Assembly: GCF_001870435.1 (NCBI RefSeq)
Contig: NZ_MDDR01000005.1
Span: 62,001-126,000 of the forward strand
Origin: Pseudomonas costantinii
GTDB lineage: Bacteria > Pseudomonadota > Gammaproteobacteria > Pseudomonadales > Pseudomonadaceae
Direction of reading: 5' to 3'
Length of the DNA: 64,000 nt
The notes under the pieces are model-generated. The model made no database searches, had not been told where the DNA came from, and saw only the letters and a program-made list of their open reading frames with translations. How positions within the stretch are numbered: the stretch's first letter is position 1; every line of letters starts with the position of its first letter. Shown in pieces: positions 22,040-31,680 of this stretch. The position numbers were made by a program, and so were the translations under genes.

Positions 22040-22167
22040 GCAGCCCTTGCGGCCGATTCCCCACGTAAAAGCCCCTTTCATCAGAAAACCACGGCATACC
22101 CAAGCCTTCCCCTGTCTGCTAGGCTCCCGCCCCTGCACCACCGCCTGCCTTATATGAGACCCTCCGC

Positions 22168-24387
22168 GTGCCCGACGCCATTTTGCGCCTAGCCCTGCCC
22201 TCGCCCCTGCGCCGCCTGTTCGACTACCGTGCCCCGGCCGGCGTGTTGCGGGCACAGTTGCAGCCGGGCATGCGTGTGCGTGTGCCGTTTGGGCGCAGGG
22301 AAATGATCGGCATCCTGGTGGAAGTCGCCGACCACAGCGAAGTCCCGGCTGAAAAACTCAAACCAGCCCTGGCGATCCTCGACGCCACGCCGCCACTGCC
22401 GCCGGCGCTGTTCAAGTTATGCCTGTGGACCGCCCAGTATTACCAACACAGCCTGGGCGATACCTTGAGCTGGGCGCTCCCGGTGCTGCTGCGCCAGGGC
22501 GAACTGGCCGAATCGCGCCAGGAACGCTTCTGGTCGACGGTGCCCGGCGCACGCCTCGACGACCCGCGCATCGCCCGCGCCCCACGCCAACGTGAAGCCC
22601 TGGCGACCCTGGCCCAGCACCCCCACGGCGTGGCGCATCAGCTATTAAGTAAGCTGATGCTGAGCAAAGACAGCCTCGACCTGTTGCTCGCCAAGGGCCT
22701 GGTACAGGTAGAAATCCGCAAGCACGCACCCGATGCTCGCCATGAACATTGGCTGGCCCAACCGGAATTGCCGCTGAACACCGAGCAACGCGCTGCGTAT
22801 GAAGCGATCCGCGCAGGCTTCGACAGTTTCCACGCCTTTCTACTGGCCGGCGTAACAGGCAGCGGCAAGACCGAAGTCTATTTGCAGTTGATCCGCGAAA
22901 CCCTGCAGGCCGGCAAACAAGCGCTGGTGCTGATCCCGGAGATCAACCTGGGCCCGCAAACCCTGGCGCGCTTCGAGCAACGCTTCAATGCCCGCATCGC
23001 CTTGGTGCATTCGGCGGTCAACGACCGCGAGCGCCTGGAATCCTGGCTGGCGGCGCGGGACGGCGACGCCGACATTATTATCGGCACCCGTTCGGCACTG
23101 TTCACCCCGATGAAAAACCCCGGGCTGATCATCATCGACGAGGAGCACGACGGCTCCTATAAACAGCAGGAAGGCCTGCGCTACCACGCCCGCGACTTGG
23201 CGCTGGTGCGGGCGCGCCAGGAAGACATCCCGATTGTGCTGGGCTCGGCGACCCCATCCCTGGAAAGCCTGCACAACGCCTACACCGGCCGTTACGGCCT
23301 CCTACGCCTCAACGAACGCGCAGGCGGGGCCAAGCAGCCACGTTTCCTGCGCCTGGACGTAAAAAGCCGTCCACTGGACAGCGGTATTTCCGGGCCTATG
23401 CAGCAAGCCATTGGCCAGACCCTTGCCGCCGGCCAGCAAGTCTTGGTGTTCCTCAACCGCCGCGGCTTTGCGCCGACACTGCTGTGCCACGACTGCGGCT
23501 GGATGTCCGAGTGCGAGCGCTGCGATGCGCGCATGACCGTGCACCAGCGCCACGGCGAGCTGCGCTGCCATCACTGCGGTCATGTGGAGCGGTTGCCGCG
23601 CCACTGCCCGCAGTGCGGCAAGGTGGATTTGCGCCCGGTTGGCGCGGGTACCGAACGCGCCGAAGAGCGCCTGGGCATTCTATTCCCGGATTACCCGGTG
23701 CTGCGGGTCGACCGCGACAGCACCTCGCGCAAAGACGCGATGACCCAACTGTTCGCCACCATCCAGAAAGGCCAGCCGTGCATTCTGATCGGCACACAGA
23801 TGCTTGCCAAAGGTCATCACTTTCCACGGGTGACCCTGGTGTCAATTCTGGATGCCGACGGCGGCCTGTTCTCCGGCGACTTCCGCGCCAGCGAACGCAT
23901 GGCGCAGTTGATCGTGCAGGTCGCAGGCCGCGCCGGGCGGGCCGAAGAACCGGGCAGAGTGATTATCCAGACGCACCTGGCCGATCATCCGCTGCTGATT
24001 CAGCTGACCGAACAAGGCTACTTTGCTTTCGCCGAACAGGCATTGAGCGAACGCCGCTCCGCCGGCCTGCCGCCCTTCTCTCATTTGGCGCTACTGCGCG
24101 CAGAAGCGCATAAGCCGGGGCAAGCCGAAAGTTTTCTCGATGAAGCGTGCAGCGCCGCCGAACGTTTGCTCGGCGAACTGAGTCTGACCGGCATCGAATT
24201 GCTCGGCCCGGTGCCCGCCCCCATGGAACGCCGCGCCGGACGTTATCGCGCTCAGCTACTCTTGCAGGCAACGTCGCGTGCACCGCTGCATCGGCTATTA
24301 AGTAGCTGGTTGCTTGCCTTGGAGCAAATGCCCAGCGGTCGGCAAGTGCGATGGTCGTTGGATGTGGACCCGGTAGATTTGTATTGA
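22168..24387 (+). CDS. priA: Primosomal replication protein N' (replication restart helicase)
   Basis: A 739-residue SF2 3'-5' helicase that reloads replisomes at stalled forks. The N-terminal 3'BD domain (LRLALPSPLRRLFDYR) is followed by Walker A GVTGSGKT near 229-236, the DEEH box at 324-327, and a zinc module with paired CxxC motifs from about residue 440 (CHDCG, CERC, CHHCG, CPQCG). The GTG at 22168 is chosen because it matches the family N-terminus. The gene is divergent from rpmE, as in many gammaproteobacteria. Confidence 0.96.
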   Translation: MPDAILRLALPSPLRRLFDYRAPAGVLRAQLQPGMRVRVPFGRREMIGILVEVADHSEVPAEKLKPALAILDATPPLPPALFKLCLWTAQYYQHSLGDTLSWALPVLLRQGELAESRQERFWSTVPGARLDDPRIARAPRQREALATLAQHPHGVAHQLLSKLMLSKDSLDLLLAKGLVQVEIRKHAPDARHEHWLAQPELPLNTEQRAAYEAIRAGFDSFHAFLLAGVTGSGKTEVYLQLIRETLQAGKQALVLIPEINLGPQTLARFEQRFNARIALVHSAVNDRERLESWLAARDGDADIIIGTRSALFTPMKNPGLIIIDEEHDGSYKQQEGLRYHARDLALVRARQEDIPIVLGSATPSLESLHNAYTGRYGLLRLNERAGGAKQPRFLRLDVKSRPLDSGISGPMQQAIGQTLAAGQQVLVFLNRRGFAPTLLCHDCGWMSECERCDARMTVHQRHGELRCHHCGHVERLPRHCPQCGKVDLRPVGAGTERAEERLGILFPDYPVLRVDRDSTSRKDAMTQLFATIQKGQPCILIGTQMLAKGHHFPRVTLVSILDADGGLFSGDFRASERMAQLIVQVAGRAGRAEEPGRVIIQTHLADHPLLIQLTEQGYFAFAEQALSERRSAGLPPFSHLALLRAEAHKPGQAESFLDEACSAAERLLGELSLTGIELLGPVPAPMERRAGRYRAQLLLQATSRAPLHRLLSSWLLALEQMPSGRQVRWSLDVDPVDLY

Positions 24388-24441
24388 TAACGATCTCAGG
24401 CAAACCAGCGCCCACATGTAGAAGTATTCACACGTTAAAAT

Positions 24442-24519
24442 GTGGCAGCGGGCTTGCCCGCGATGAGGCCCGCAGGTCCGCCATCTGGCCTGAACGGTTG
24501 GCAAGCCCGCCCTCGCCAC
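24442..24519. repeat. REPIN-like inverted repeat between priA and argS
   Basis: GTGGCAGCGGGCTTGCC at one end pairs with GGCAAGCCCGCCCTCGCCAC at the other. This is the classic doublet of Pseudomonas REP sequences, separated by about 40 bases. Confidence 0.8.
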
Positions 24520-24583
24520 GGATAATGCCCAGTTTTTCCACCTGCGCATCGCGCGCCGCCGCTTGCGGTCGAAAGAGAACACC

Positions 24584-26320
24584 ATGAAAGACACCATTCG
24601 CCAGCTGATCCAACAAGCCCTCACCCAACTCGTCAACGAAGGTGTGTTGCCTGAAGGCCTGACGCCGGCGATCCAGGTGGAGAACACCCGCGACAAGACC
24701 CACGGCGACTTCGCCAGCAACATCGCGATGATGCTGGCCAAGCCTGCGGGCCTGAAACCGCGCGACTTGGCGGAGAAAATCATCGCCGCCCTGCCTGCCG
24801 ACCCACAGGTCAGCAAAGCTGAAATCGCTGGCCCTGGCTTTATCAATTTCTTCCAGAACACCCAGGCCCTGGCTTCGCGCCTGGACGCGTCACTGGCCGA
24901 CGCCAAGATCGGCGTGCGCAAGGCTGGCGCGCTGCAACGCGTGGCTGTCGACCTCTCTGCGCCGAACCTGGCCAAAGAGATGCACGTGGGCCACCTGCGC
25001 TCGACCATCATTGGCGACGGCGTGGCACGCGTGCTGGAGTTTCTCGGCGACACCGTAATCCGTCAGAACCATGTGGGCGACTGGGGCACCCAGTTCGGCA
25101 TGCTGATGGCTTACCTGCAGGAAAACCCGATCACCAGCAATGAACTGTCGGACCTGGAAAACTTCTACCGCGCGGCCAAGAAGCGCTTCGACGAATCCGA
25201 AGAGTTCGCCGACCGTGCCCGCGGCTTGGTGGTCAAGCTGCAAGCCGGTGACAAGGAATGCCTGGAACTGTGGGGCCGCTTCCGTGAGATTTCCCTGTCC
25301 CACTGCCAGGAAATCTACGAGCTGCTCAACGTTAAATTGACCATGGCTGACGTAATGGGCGAAAGCGCCTACAACGACGACCTGATCAACGTGGTCAACG
25401 ACCTCAAGGCCAAGGGCCTGTTGGTTGAAAGCAACGGCGCGCAATGCGTGTTCCTCGAAGAGTTCAAGACCGCCGATGGCGAGCCGCTGCCGGTGATCAT
25501 CGTCAAGGCCGATGGCGGCTACCTCTACGCCACCACCGACCTGGCGGCCGTGCGCTACCGCAGCGGTGTGCTCAAGGCTGATCGTGCGCTGTATTTTGTC
25601 GACCAGCGCCAGGCCCTGCACTTCCAACAGGTGTTCGAAGTGGCGCGCCGCGCCGGTTTCGTGACCCACCCGATGCACATGGAACACATGGGCTTCGGCA
25701 CCATGAACGGCGCCGACGGCCGCCCGTTCAAGACCCGCGACGGCGGCACCGTGAAGCTGATCGACCTGCTGAACGAAGCCCAGGAGCGTGCCTACAACCT
25801 GGTGAAGGAAAAGAATCCGGAGCTGGCCGAAGCCGACCTGCGCAACATCGCTCGCGTGGTGGGGATTGGCGCGGTGAAATACGCCGACCTGTCCAAGCAC
25901 CGCACCAGTGACTACAGCTTTAACTTCGAACTGATGCTCAACTTCGAAGGCAACACCGCGCCGTACCTGCTGTACGCCTACACCCGCGTGGCGGGTGTGT
26001 TCCGCAAGCTGGGCAAAGACTTCAGCGAAGTCGAAGGCCAGATCGTCCTGGATGCACCGCACGAACAGGAACTGGCGGCGAAACTGGCGCAGTTCGGCGA
26101 AGTGTTGAACAGCGTCGGCGAGAAAGGCACGCCGCATATCCTGTGCACCTACCTGTACGAGGTCGCCGGCCTGTTCTCCAGCTTCTACGAGAACTGCCCG
26201 ATCCTCACCGCCGACGACGAAGCCCAGAAGCAAAGTCGCCTGCGCCTCGCCGCACTGGCTGGACGGACCCTCAAGCAAGGCCTGGAATTGTTAGGCCTGG
26301 AAACCCTGGAGCGTATGTAA
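24584..26320 (+). CDS. argS: Arginyl-tRNA synthetase
   Basis: A 578-residue class I synthetase that charges tRNA-Arg. The N-terminal additional domain covers about 1-110. The HIGH-equivalent HVGH is at 134-137, following SAPNLAKEM. The C-terminal anticodon-binding helical domain ends LETLERM. I chose the ATG at 24584 with GAAAGAGAA upstream; a 7-codon longer frame lacks support. The next gene starts two bases after its stop codon, so the two are coupled. Confidence 0.97.
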   Translation: MKDTIRQLIQQALTQLVNEGVLPEGLTPAIQVENTRDKTHGDFASNIAMMLAKPAGLKPRDLAEKIIAALPADPQVSKAEIAGPGFINFFQNTQALASRLDASLADAKIGVRKAGALQRVAVDLSAPNLAKEMHVGHLRSTIIGDGVARVLEFLGDTVIRQNHVGDWGTQFGMLMAYLQENPITSNELSDLENFYRAAKKRFDESEEFADRARGLVVKLQAGDKECLELWGRFREISLSHCQEIYELLNVKLTMADVMGESAYNDDLINVVNDLKAKGLLVESNGAQCVFLEEFKTADGEPLPVIIVKADGGYLYATTDLAAVRYRSGVLKADRALYFVDQRQALHFQQVFEVARRAGFVTHPMHMEHMGFGTMNGADGRPFKTRDGGTVKLIDLLNEAQERAYNLVKEKNPELAEADLRNIARVVGIGAVKYADLSKHRTSDYSFNFELMLNFEGNTAPYLLYAYTRVAGVFRKLGKDFSEVEGQIVLDAPHEQELAAKLAQFGEVLNSVGEKGTPHILCTYLYEVAGLFSSFYENCPILTADDEAQKQSRLRLAALAGRTLKQGLELLGLETLERM

Positions 26321-26321
26321 G

Positions 26322-27023
26322 TTGGCTGCCAAGAAAAAACCAGCACCCAAGCGCGGCGCCAGCCGCTACCAGGCACCCGCGAAGAAGCCAATTCCGGGCT
26401 GGCTGTGGATGGCCATCGGCCTGGCGGTCGGTGCGTTTGTCGTGATTCTGATGAAGCTGGAGCCGGGCAAGGGCGATGACGTCAAACGCGTCAAGCAAGA
26501 GCAGCAGAAGGCCACAAAAATTGCCGAGGCCAACAAGACTGCGCCGAGCCCAACGGCTCCGGTGAAGCCGAAGTACGATTTCTACACACTGCTGCCGGAA
26601 TCGGAAGTGATTGTGCCGCCTGACGCCGTGCCGGAGAAAACCCTGCCGACGCCGCAAGTGCCGACCACGCCGGTCACCCCAGCGGAAGCGGCAAAAATCG
26701 ACACCGCACGCGCCCAAGCCGCGCTGGCAGGAATTACCCCACCGCCACCGCCGCCGGTGGCGACCACCAAGGCTGCACCGGTGACCAAGTTCTTCCTGCA
26801 AGCGGGCTCGTTCCCGAAACAGGCGGATGCGGATCGGGTGCGCGCGCAGATCATTCTGCTGGGCCAGGCCGTGACGGTGGAGTCCGGCACGGTGAAGGAC
26901 GCGACGTGGTATCGCGTACTGGTAGGGCCGTTCAGCAACCGTGAACAACTGACCGTGGCGCAGAAGCAATTGGCTGGCGCAGGGTTTAGCAACCTGTTGT
27001 TACAACAACGCCAGAGCCGGTAA
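26322..27023 (+). CDS. SPOR-domain (FtsN-like) cell-division protein
   Basis: A 233-residue bitopic protein. A basic cytoplasmic tail (MAAKKKPAPKRGASRY) leads to one transmembrane helix at about 27-46. A Pro/Thr/Ala-rich periplasmic linker containing a run of prolines follows, then a C-terminal SPOR domain (KFFLQAGSFPKQADADRVRAQ). The start is TTG. The architecture and the argS-SPOR-hslV order match the FtsN-like proteins of this position in gammaproteobacteria. FtsN triggers septal peptidoglycan synthesis. Whether this is the true FtsN or another septal SPOR protein cannot be settled here. Confidence 0.85.
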   Translation: MAAKKKPAPKRGASRYQAPAKKPIPGWLWMAIGLAVGAFVVILMKLEPGKGDDVKRVKQEQQKATKIAEANKTAPSPTAPVKPKYDFYTLLPESEVIVPPDAVPEKTLPTPQVPTTPVTPAEAAKIDTARAQAALAGITPPPPPPVATTKAAPVTKFFLQAGSFPKQADADRVRAQIILLGQAVTVESGTVKDATWYRVLVGPFSNREQLTVAQKQLAGAGFSNLLLQQRQSR

Positions 27024-27052
27024 TTTCGTAATCGCTCAATGGACGAGCAGTT

Positions 27053-27185
27053 GTGGCGAGGGGGCTTGTCCAGCGTTGGGCTGCGCAGCAGCCCCTCAGA
27101 TCCAGCATCACCGCCTGTCTGAAAAATGCGTCGCTCCTATTCGGGCTGCTACGCAGCCCAACGCTGGACAAGCCCGCTCACCACA
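27053..27185. repeat. Long REPIN-type inverted repeat
   Basis: A 133-bp element. Its roughly 43-bp arms begin TGTGGCGAGGGGGCTTGTCC and end with the near-perfect complement at 27143-27185. A centre of about 45 unrelated bases separates them. It lies between the FtsN-like gene and hslV. Confidence 0.85.
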
Positions 27186-27268
27186 GTCCTACAGTTGAAA
27201 TCCCCCCCGCCACCCCCATATGAGTTTCCATCAGGGCATTTTCGCCCCGCTGCGTGGAGACTCTCCCC

Positions 27269-27799
27269 TTGACCACCATCGTTTCAGTTCGTCGCCACGG
27301 CAAAGTCGTCATGGGCGGCGACGGCCAGGTTTCCCTTGGCAACACCGTGATGAAAGGCAACGCCAAAAAAGTGCGTCGCCTGTACCACGGCCAGGTTCTG
27401 GCAGGCTTTGCCGGCGCCACCGCCGACGCCTTCACCCTCTTCGAGCGTTTCGAAGGCCAGCTGGAAAAACACCAGGGCCACCTCGTACGCGCCGCTGTCG
27501 AACTCGCCAAAGAATGGCGCACCGACCGCTCCCTCAGCCGCCTCGAAGCCATGCTGGCTGTTGCCAACAAAGACGCCTCCTTGATCATCACCGGCAACGG
27601 CGACGTGGTAGAGCCGGAAAACGGCTTGATCGCCATGGGTTCCGGCGGTGGCTATGCACAAGCTGCAGCCAGCGCGCTGTTGAAGAAAACTGACCTGTCA
27701 GCCCGGGAAATTGTCGAGACTGCCCTGGGTATCGCCGGCGATATCTGCGTGTTTACCAACCACAATCTGACCATTGAGGAGCAGGACCTCGCCGAGTAA
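27269..27799 (+). CDS. hslV: ATP-dependent protease subunit HslV
   Basis: The 176-residue proteolytic subunit (the same length as E. coli HslV) of the HslVU two-component protease. I chose the TTG at 27269 because it exposes the sequence [11 protein letters not shown] with the catalytic N-terminal threonine at position 2, and GGAGA lies eight bases upstream. The ORF can be extended five codons to 27254, which would bury the nucleophile. hslU follows after 38 bases. Confidence 0.97.
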   Translation: MTTIVSVRRHGKVVMGGDGQVSLGNTVMKGNAKKVRRLYHGQVLAGFAGATADAFTLFERFEGQLEKHQGHLVRAAVELAKEWRTDRSLSRLEAMLAVANKDASLIITGNGDVVEPENGLIAMGSGGGYAQAAASALLKKTDLSAREIVETALGIAGDICVFTNHNLTIEEQDLAE

Positions 27800-27837
27800 G
27801 CCGTAGGCTTATTCCCGCTTGAGGACCGCCAAATACT

Positions 27838-29175
27838 ATGTCCATGACTCCCCGCGAAATCGTCCATGAACTCAATCGCCATATCATCGGCCAGGACGAT
27901 GCCAAGCGCGCTGTTGCCATTGCGCTGCGTAACCGCTGGCGCCGGATGCAACTACCCGAAGAACTGCGCGTTGAAGTAACGCCGAAAAACATCCTGATGA
28001 TCGGCCCGACCGGCGTCGGTAAAACCGAAATCGCCCGACGCCTGGCCAAACTGGCCAATGCACCGTTCATCAAGGTCGAAGCCACCAAGTTCACCGAAGT
28101 GGGCTACGTAGGCCGCGACGTTGAGTCGATCATTCGTGACCTGGCCGACGCCGCCCTGAAGCTGCTGCGCGAACAGGAAATGACCAAGGTCAGCCACCGC
28201 GCTGAAGACGCCGCCGAAGACCGCATCCTCGACGCCCTGCTGCCACCGGCACGCATGGGTTTCAACGAAGACGCCGCCCCAGCCTCGGATTCCAACACTC
28301 GCCAACTGTTCCGCAAACGCCTGCGCGAAGGCCAGCTGGACGACAAGGAAATCGAGATTGAAGTCGCCGAAATCTCCGGCGTGGATATCTCTGCCCCGCC
28401 TGGCATGGAAGAAATGACCAGCCAGTTGCAGAACCTGTTCTCCAACATGGGCAAGGGCAAGAAGAAAAGCCGCAAGCTCAAAGTGAAGGAAGCACTGAAA
28501 TTGGTGCGTGACGAAGAAGCCGGACGCCTGGTGAATGAGGAAGAGCTCAAAGCCAAGGCCCTGGAAGCAGTTGAGCAGCACGGTATCGTGTTTATCGACG
28601 AGATCGACAAGGTGGCCAAACGCGGCAACTCCGGCGGTGTCGATGTGTCCCGTGAAGGTGTGCAGCGCGACCTGCTGCCGCTGATCGAAGGCTGCACCGT
28701 GAATACCAAGCTGGGCATGGTCAAGACCGACCACATCCTGTTTATCGCCTCTGGTGCGTTCCACTTGAGCAAGCCAAGCGACCTGGTGCCGGAGCTGCAA
28801 GGCCGTCTGCCGATTCGCGTGGAACTCAAGGCACTGACGCCGGGCGACTTCGAGCGCATCCTCAGCGAGCCGCACGCGTCGCTCACCGAGCAATACCGCG
28901 AGCTGTTGAAAACCGAAGGTTTGGGGATCGAGTTCCTGCCAGACGGTATCAAGCGCCTGGCGGAGATCGCCTGGCAGGTCAACGAAAAGACCGAGAACAT
29001 TGGTGCTCGTCGCCTGCACACCCTGCTTGAGCGTCTGCTTGAGGAAGTGTCCTTCAGTGCTGGCGATTTGGCCGGTGCGCAGAATGGCGAAGTGATCAAG
29101 ATCGACGCCGACTACGTCAACAGCCACCTGGGCGAATTGGCGCAAAACGAAGATCTGTCTCGTTATATCCTGTAA
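27838..29175 (+). CDS. hslU: HslU ATPase subunit
   Basis: A 445-residue AAA+ unfoldase that feeds substrates to HslV. Walker A GPTGVGKT is at 56-63, the pore motif GYVGRD follows shortly after, and the inserted I domain occupies the middle. Walker B is IVFIDEIDK. The C-terminus RYIL is the tail that inserts into HslV. It is in an operon with hslV. Confidence 0.97.
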   Translation: MSMTPREIVHELNRHIIGQDDAKRAVAIALRNRWRRMQLPEELRVEVTPKNILMIGPTGVGKTEIARRLAKLANAPFIKVEATKFTEVGYVGRDVESIIRDLADAALKLLREQEMTKVSHRAEDAAEDRILDALLPPARMGFNEDAAPASDSNTRQLFRKRLREGQLDDKEIEIEVAEISGVDISAPPGMEEMTSQLQNLFSNMGKGKKKSRKLKVKEALKLVRDEEAGRLVNEEELKAKALEAVEQHGIVFIDEIDKVAKRGNSGGVDVSREGVQRDLLPLIEGCTVNTKLGMVKTDHILFIASGAFHLSKPSDLVPELQGRLPIRVELKALTPGDFERILSEPHASLTEQYRELLKTEGLGIEFLPDGIKRLAEIAWQVNEKTENIGARRLHTLLERLLEEVSFSAGDLAGAQNGEVIKIDADYVNSHLGELAQNEDLSRYIL

Positions 29176-29201
29176 GCCTCACACAGGACCGCTTTGCTTT
29201 A

Positions 29202-29231
29202 ATGTGGGAGCAAGCCCGCTCCCACATTTTT
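29202..29231 (+). terminator. REP-like hairpin serving as hslU terminator
   Basis: ATGTGGGAG-caagcccg-CTCCCACAT followed by TTTT. It is both a typical Pseudomonas REP core and a plausible rho-independent terminator 27 bases after hslU. Confidence 0.7.
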
Positions 29232-29269
29232 GAGCCGGTTCCTTCAGGATCATCTTTGGGCGGTTCACT

Positions 29270-29647
29270 ATGTCTAAACTCCCTACCGCTATAAACCTGC
29301 ACAAAACCTCCAACACCCTCGGCCTCACCTACGGGCCCGACGAGGTCTATCAGTTGCCCGCCGAACTGTTGCGGGTGCACTCACCTTCCGCCGAGGTCCA
29401 GGGCCACGGCAAACCCATTCTCCAGTTCGGCAAGCTCAACGTCCGGTTGACCAAGATAGAACCGGCCGGGCAGTACGCACTGAAATTGACCTTCGACGAC
29501 GGGCATGACAGCGGACTGTTCACCTGGGACTACCTTTACCAGTTGGCCATGCGCCAGGATGCGTTGTGGGCCGATTACCTGGCTGAGCTCAAAGCCGCTG
29601 GAAAAACCCGCGATCCGAGTGAGTCGATCGTGCGGCTGATGCTCTAG
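29270..29647 (+). CDS. DUF971 (gamma-butyrobetaine hydroxylase N-terminal-like) protein
   Basis: A 125-residue protein made almost entirely of the DUF971 domain, with LGLTYGPDEVYQLPAELLRVHSPSAE near the N-terminus and DDGHDSGLFTWDYLYQL near the C-terminus. In eukaryotic gamma-butyrobetaine hydroxylases a related domain precedes the catalytic part; here it stands alone. The molecular role is not known to me. It keeps a fixed place between hslU and phaC1 in pseudomonads. An inverted repeat (GAGGGCATT 29668-29676, AATGCCCTC 29696-29704) follows and may end the transcript. Confidence 0.85.
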   Translation: MSKLPTAINLHKTSNTLGLTYGPDEVYQLPAELLRVHSPSAEVQGHGKPILQFGKLNVRLTKIEPAGQYALKLTFDDGHDSGLFTWDYLYQLAMRQDALWADYLAELKAAGKTRDPSESIVRLML

Positions 29648-29744
29648 TCCAGGCTTCTTGCTCTTTAGAGGGCATTTTCTAATTTCATCTGCTTGAATGC
29701 CCTCTCTCGTGGCCAACGATTGGCCCGCTTGCGAAAAAAATTAA

Positions 29745-29812
29745 ACTCGGGTAACCAATGGAACTGGCAAGTTCCCTGCATTTGACGATGCGGTATCAAC
29801 GGTCACCCGAGT
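29745..29812 (+). promoter_or_regulatory. Candidate sigma-54 promoter and dyad upstream of phaC1
   Basis: TGGCAAGTTCCCTGCA (29765-29780) fits the -24/-12 consensus TGGCACGNNNNTTGCW with two mismatches and correct spacing. It sits inside a long inverted repeat: ACTCGGGTAACC (29745-29756) and GGTCACCCGAGT (29801-29812), 11 of 12 bases paired. A smaller GGAACT/AGTTCC dyad (29760-29775) overlaps the -24 box. Sigma-54 control of phaC1 has been reported for P. aeruginosa. Binding here is inferred. Confidence 0.55.
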
Positions 29813-29896
29813 CGCAGTACCAGGCTTGTGTTGTGTATCGAAATTGGGTGCACAGCAGTACCCGGTACTCGTCTTTCGGACAATGGAGCGTCGTAG

Positions 29897-31576
29897 ATGA
29901 GTAACAAGAACAACGATGACTTGAAACGCCAGGCCTCAGAAAACACCCTGGGGCTGAACCCGATCATCGCGTTACGTAAAAAGGATTTACTGGCCTCGGC
30001 GAAGATGGTGCTGACCCAGGCCATCAAGCAACCGTTGCACAGCGTCAAGCACGTCGCCCACTTTGGCGTCGAATTGAAGAACGTGATGTTCGGCAAATCG
30101 CAACTGGTGCCCGAAAGCGACGACCGCCGCTTTCATGACCCTGCGTGGAGCCAGAACCCGCTCTACAAACGTTACCTGCAAACCTACCTGGCGTGGCGCA
30201 AGGAACTCCACGACTGGATCGGTGACAGCAACTTGTCGGAACAGGACATCAGCCGCGGTCACTTCGTGATCAACCTGATGACCGAAGCCATGGCCCCCAC
30301 CAACAGTGCGGCCAACCCGGCGGCGATCAAACGCTTCTTTGAAACCGGCGGCAAAAGCCTGCTCGATGGCCTGTCCCATCTGGCCAAGGACATGGTGCAC
30401 AACGGCGGCATGCCGAGCCAGGTCAACATGGGCGCCTTTGAAGTCGGCAAGACCCTGGGCACCACCGAAGGCGCGGTCGTGTTTCGCAACGACGTGCTGG
30501 AGCTGATCCAGTACAAGCCCATCACCGAGCAGGTGCACGAGCGCCCATTACTGGTGGTGCCGCCGCAGATCAACAAATTCTACGTATTCGACCTGAGCCC
30601 GGATAAGAGCCTGGCGCGCTTTTGCCTGCGCAACGGCCAACAGACTTTTATCGTCAGTTGGCGCAACCCGACCAAGGCCCAGCGCGAATGGGGCCTGTCG
30701 ACCTATATCGAGGCACTCAAGGAAGCCGTCGATGTGGTCACCGCCATTACCGGCAGCAAGGACGTCAACATGCTTGGCGCCTGCTCCGGCGGCATTACCT
30801 GCACCGCGTTGCTCGGCCACTACGCGGCACTGGGAGAGAAGAAGGTCAACGCCCTGACCCTGCTGGTGAGCGTGCTGGACACCACTCTGGACACCCAGGT
30901 GGCGCTGTTCGTCGACGAGCAAACCCTGGAGGCCGCCAAGCGCCACTCCTACCAGGCTGGCGTGCTGGAAGGCCGCGACATGGCCAAGGTGTTCGCGTGG
31001 ATGCGCCCCAACGACCTGATCTGGAACTACTGGGTCAATAACTACCTCCTGGGCAACGAGCCGCCGGTGTTCGACATCCTGTTCTGGAACAACGACACCA
31101 CGCGCTTACCTGCGGCATTCCACGGCGACTTGATCGAACTGTTCAAGAACAACCCGCTGGTGCGCGCCGATGCACTGGAAGTGTGCGGCACGCCGATCGA
31201 TCTCAAGAAGGTCACCGCCGATATCTACTCATTGGCCGGCACCAACGATCACATCACACCATGGCAGTCCTGCTACAAATCAGCCCAGCTGTTTGGCGGC
31301 AAGGTTGAATTCGTGCTGTCCAGCAGTGGTCACATCCAGAGCATCCTTAATCCGCCGGGCAACCCCAAGGCGCGCTACCAGACCAGTGACAGCCTGTCGG
31401 GCAAAGCGCTGGAATGGCAGGAGAATGCCACCAAGCACACCGACTCCTGGTGGCTGCATTGGCAGGTTTGGCAGGCAGAGCGCGCGGGTAAGTTGAAGAA
31501 AGCGCCGACGAGTTTGGGTAATAAAGCCTATGGCGCAGCTGAGGCGGCGCCGGGTACATATGTGCATGAACGATAA
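29897..31576 (+). CDS. phaC1: Class II poly(3-hydroxyalkanoate) synthase 1
   Basis: A 559-residue granule-associated synthase polymerising medium-chain 3-hydroxyacyl-CoA. The catalytic residues are at the class II positions: Cys296 in the lipase-box-like GACSGG, Asp451 in GTNDHITPW and His479 in SGHIQSILNPPG. The start ATG has GGAG eight bases upstream. First gene of phaC1-Z-C2-D. It shares long identical stretches with phaC2 (for example KVFAWMRPNDLIWNYW), showing gene duplication. Confidence 0.98.
   Translation: MSNKNNDDLKRQASENTLGLNPIIALRKKDLLASAKMVLTQAIKQPLHSVKHVAHFGVELKNVMFGKSQLVPESDDRRFHDPAWSQNPLYKRYLQTYLAWRKELHDWIGDSNLSEQDISRGHFVINLMTEAMAPTNSAANPAAIKRFFETGGKSLLDGLSHLAKDMVHNGGMPSQVNMGAFEVGKTLGTTEGAVVFRNDVLELIQYKPITEQVHERPLLVVPPQINKFYVFDLSPDKSLARFCLRNGQQTFIVSWRNPTKAQREWGLSTYIEALKEAVDVVTAITGSKDVNMLGACSGGITCTALLGHYAALGEKKVNALTLLVSVLDTTLDTQVALFVDEQTLEAAKRHSYQAGVLEGRDMAKVFAWMRPNDLIWNYWVNNYLLGNEPPVFDILFWNNDTTRLPAAFHGDLIELFKNNPLVRADALEVCGTPIDLKKVTADIYSLAGTNDHITPWQSCYKSAQLFGGKVEFVLSSSGHIQSILNPPGNPKARYQTSDSLSGKALEWQENATKHTDSWWLHWQVWQAERAGKLKKAPTSLGNKAYGAAEAAPGTYVHER
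29903..29914 (+). promoter_or_regulatory. A-rich Hfq/Crc-type motif at the phaC1 start
   Basis: AACAAGAACAAC covers codons 3-6 of phaC1 and fits the AANAANAA pattern of Hfq/Crc catabolite-repression targets. Crc is reported to repress PhaC1 translation in P. putida. Function here is inferred from that and from the motif. Confidence 0.5.
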
Positions 31577-31604
31577 GCAAATTTTGTGGTTGAAATGAGG
31601 TCAG

Positions 31605-31632
31605 TGTGGGGGCCGGCTTGCCTGCTCCCACA
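31605..31632. repeat. REP sequence between phaC1 and phaZ
   Basis: TGTGGG-GGCCGGCTTGCCTGCT-CCCACA hairpin of the Pseudomonas REP type. It lies inside the pha operon, where it could stabilise or attenuate the transcript. Confidence 0.7.
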
Positions 31633-31680
31633 TTGACCGAGTTCCTACAGACAAGTAGTGCCACTTCACAGGGCTTGAGC

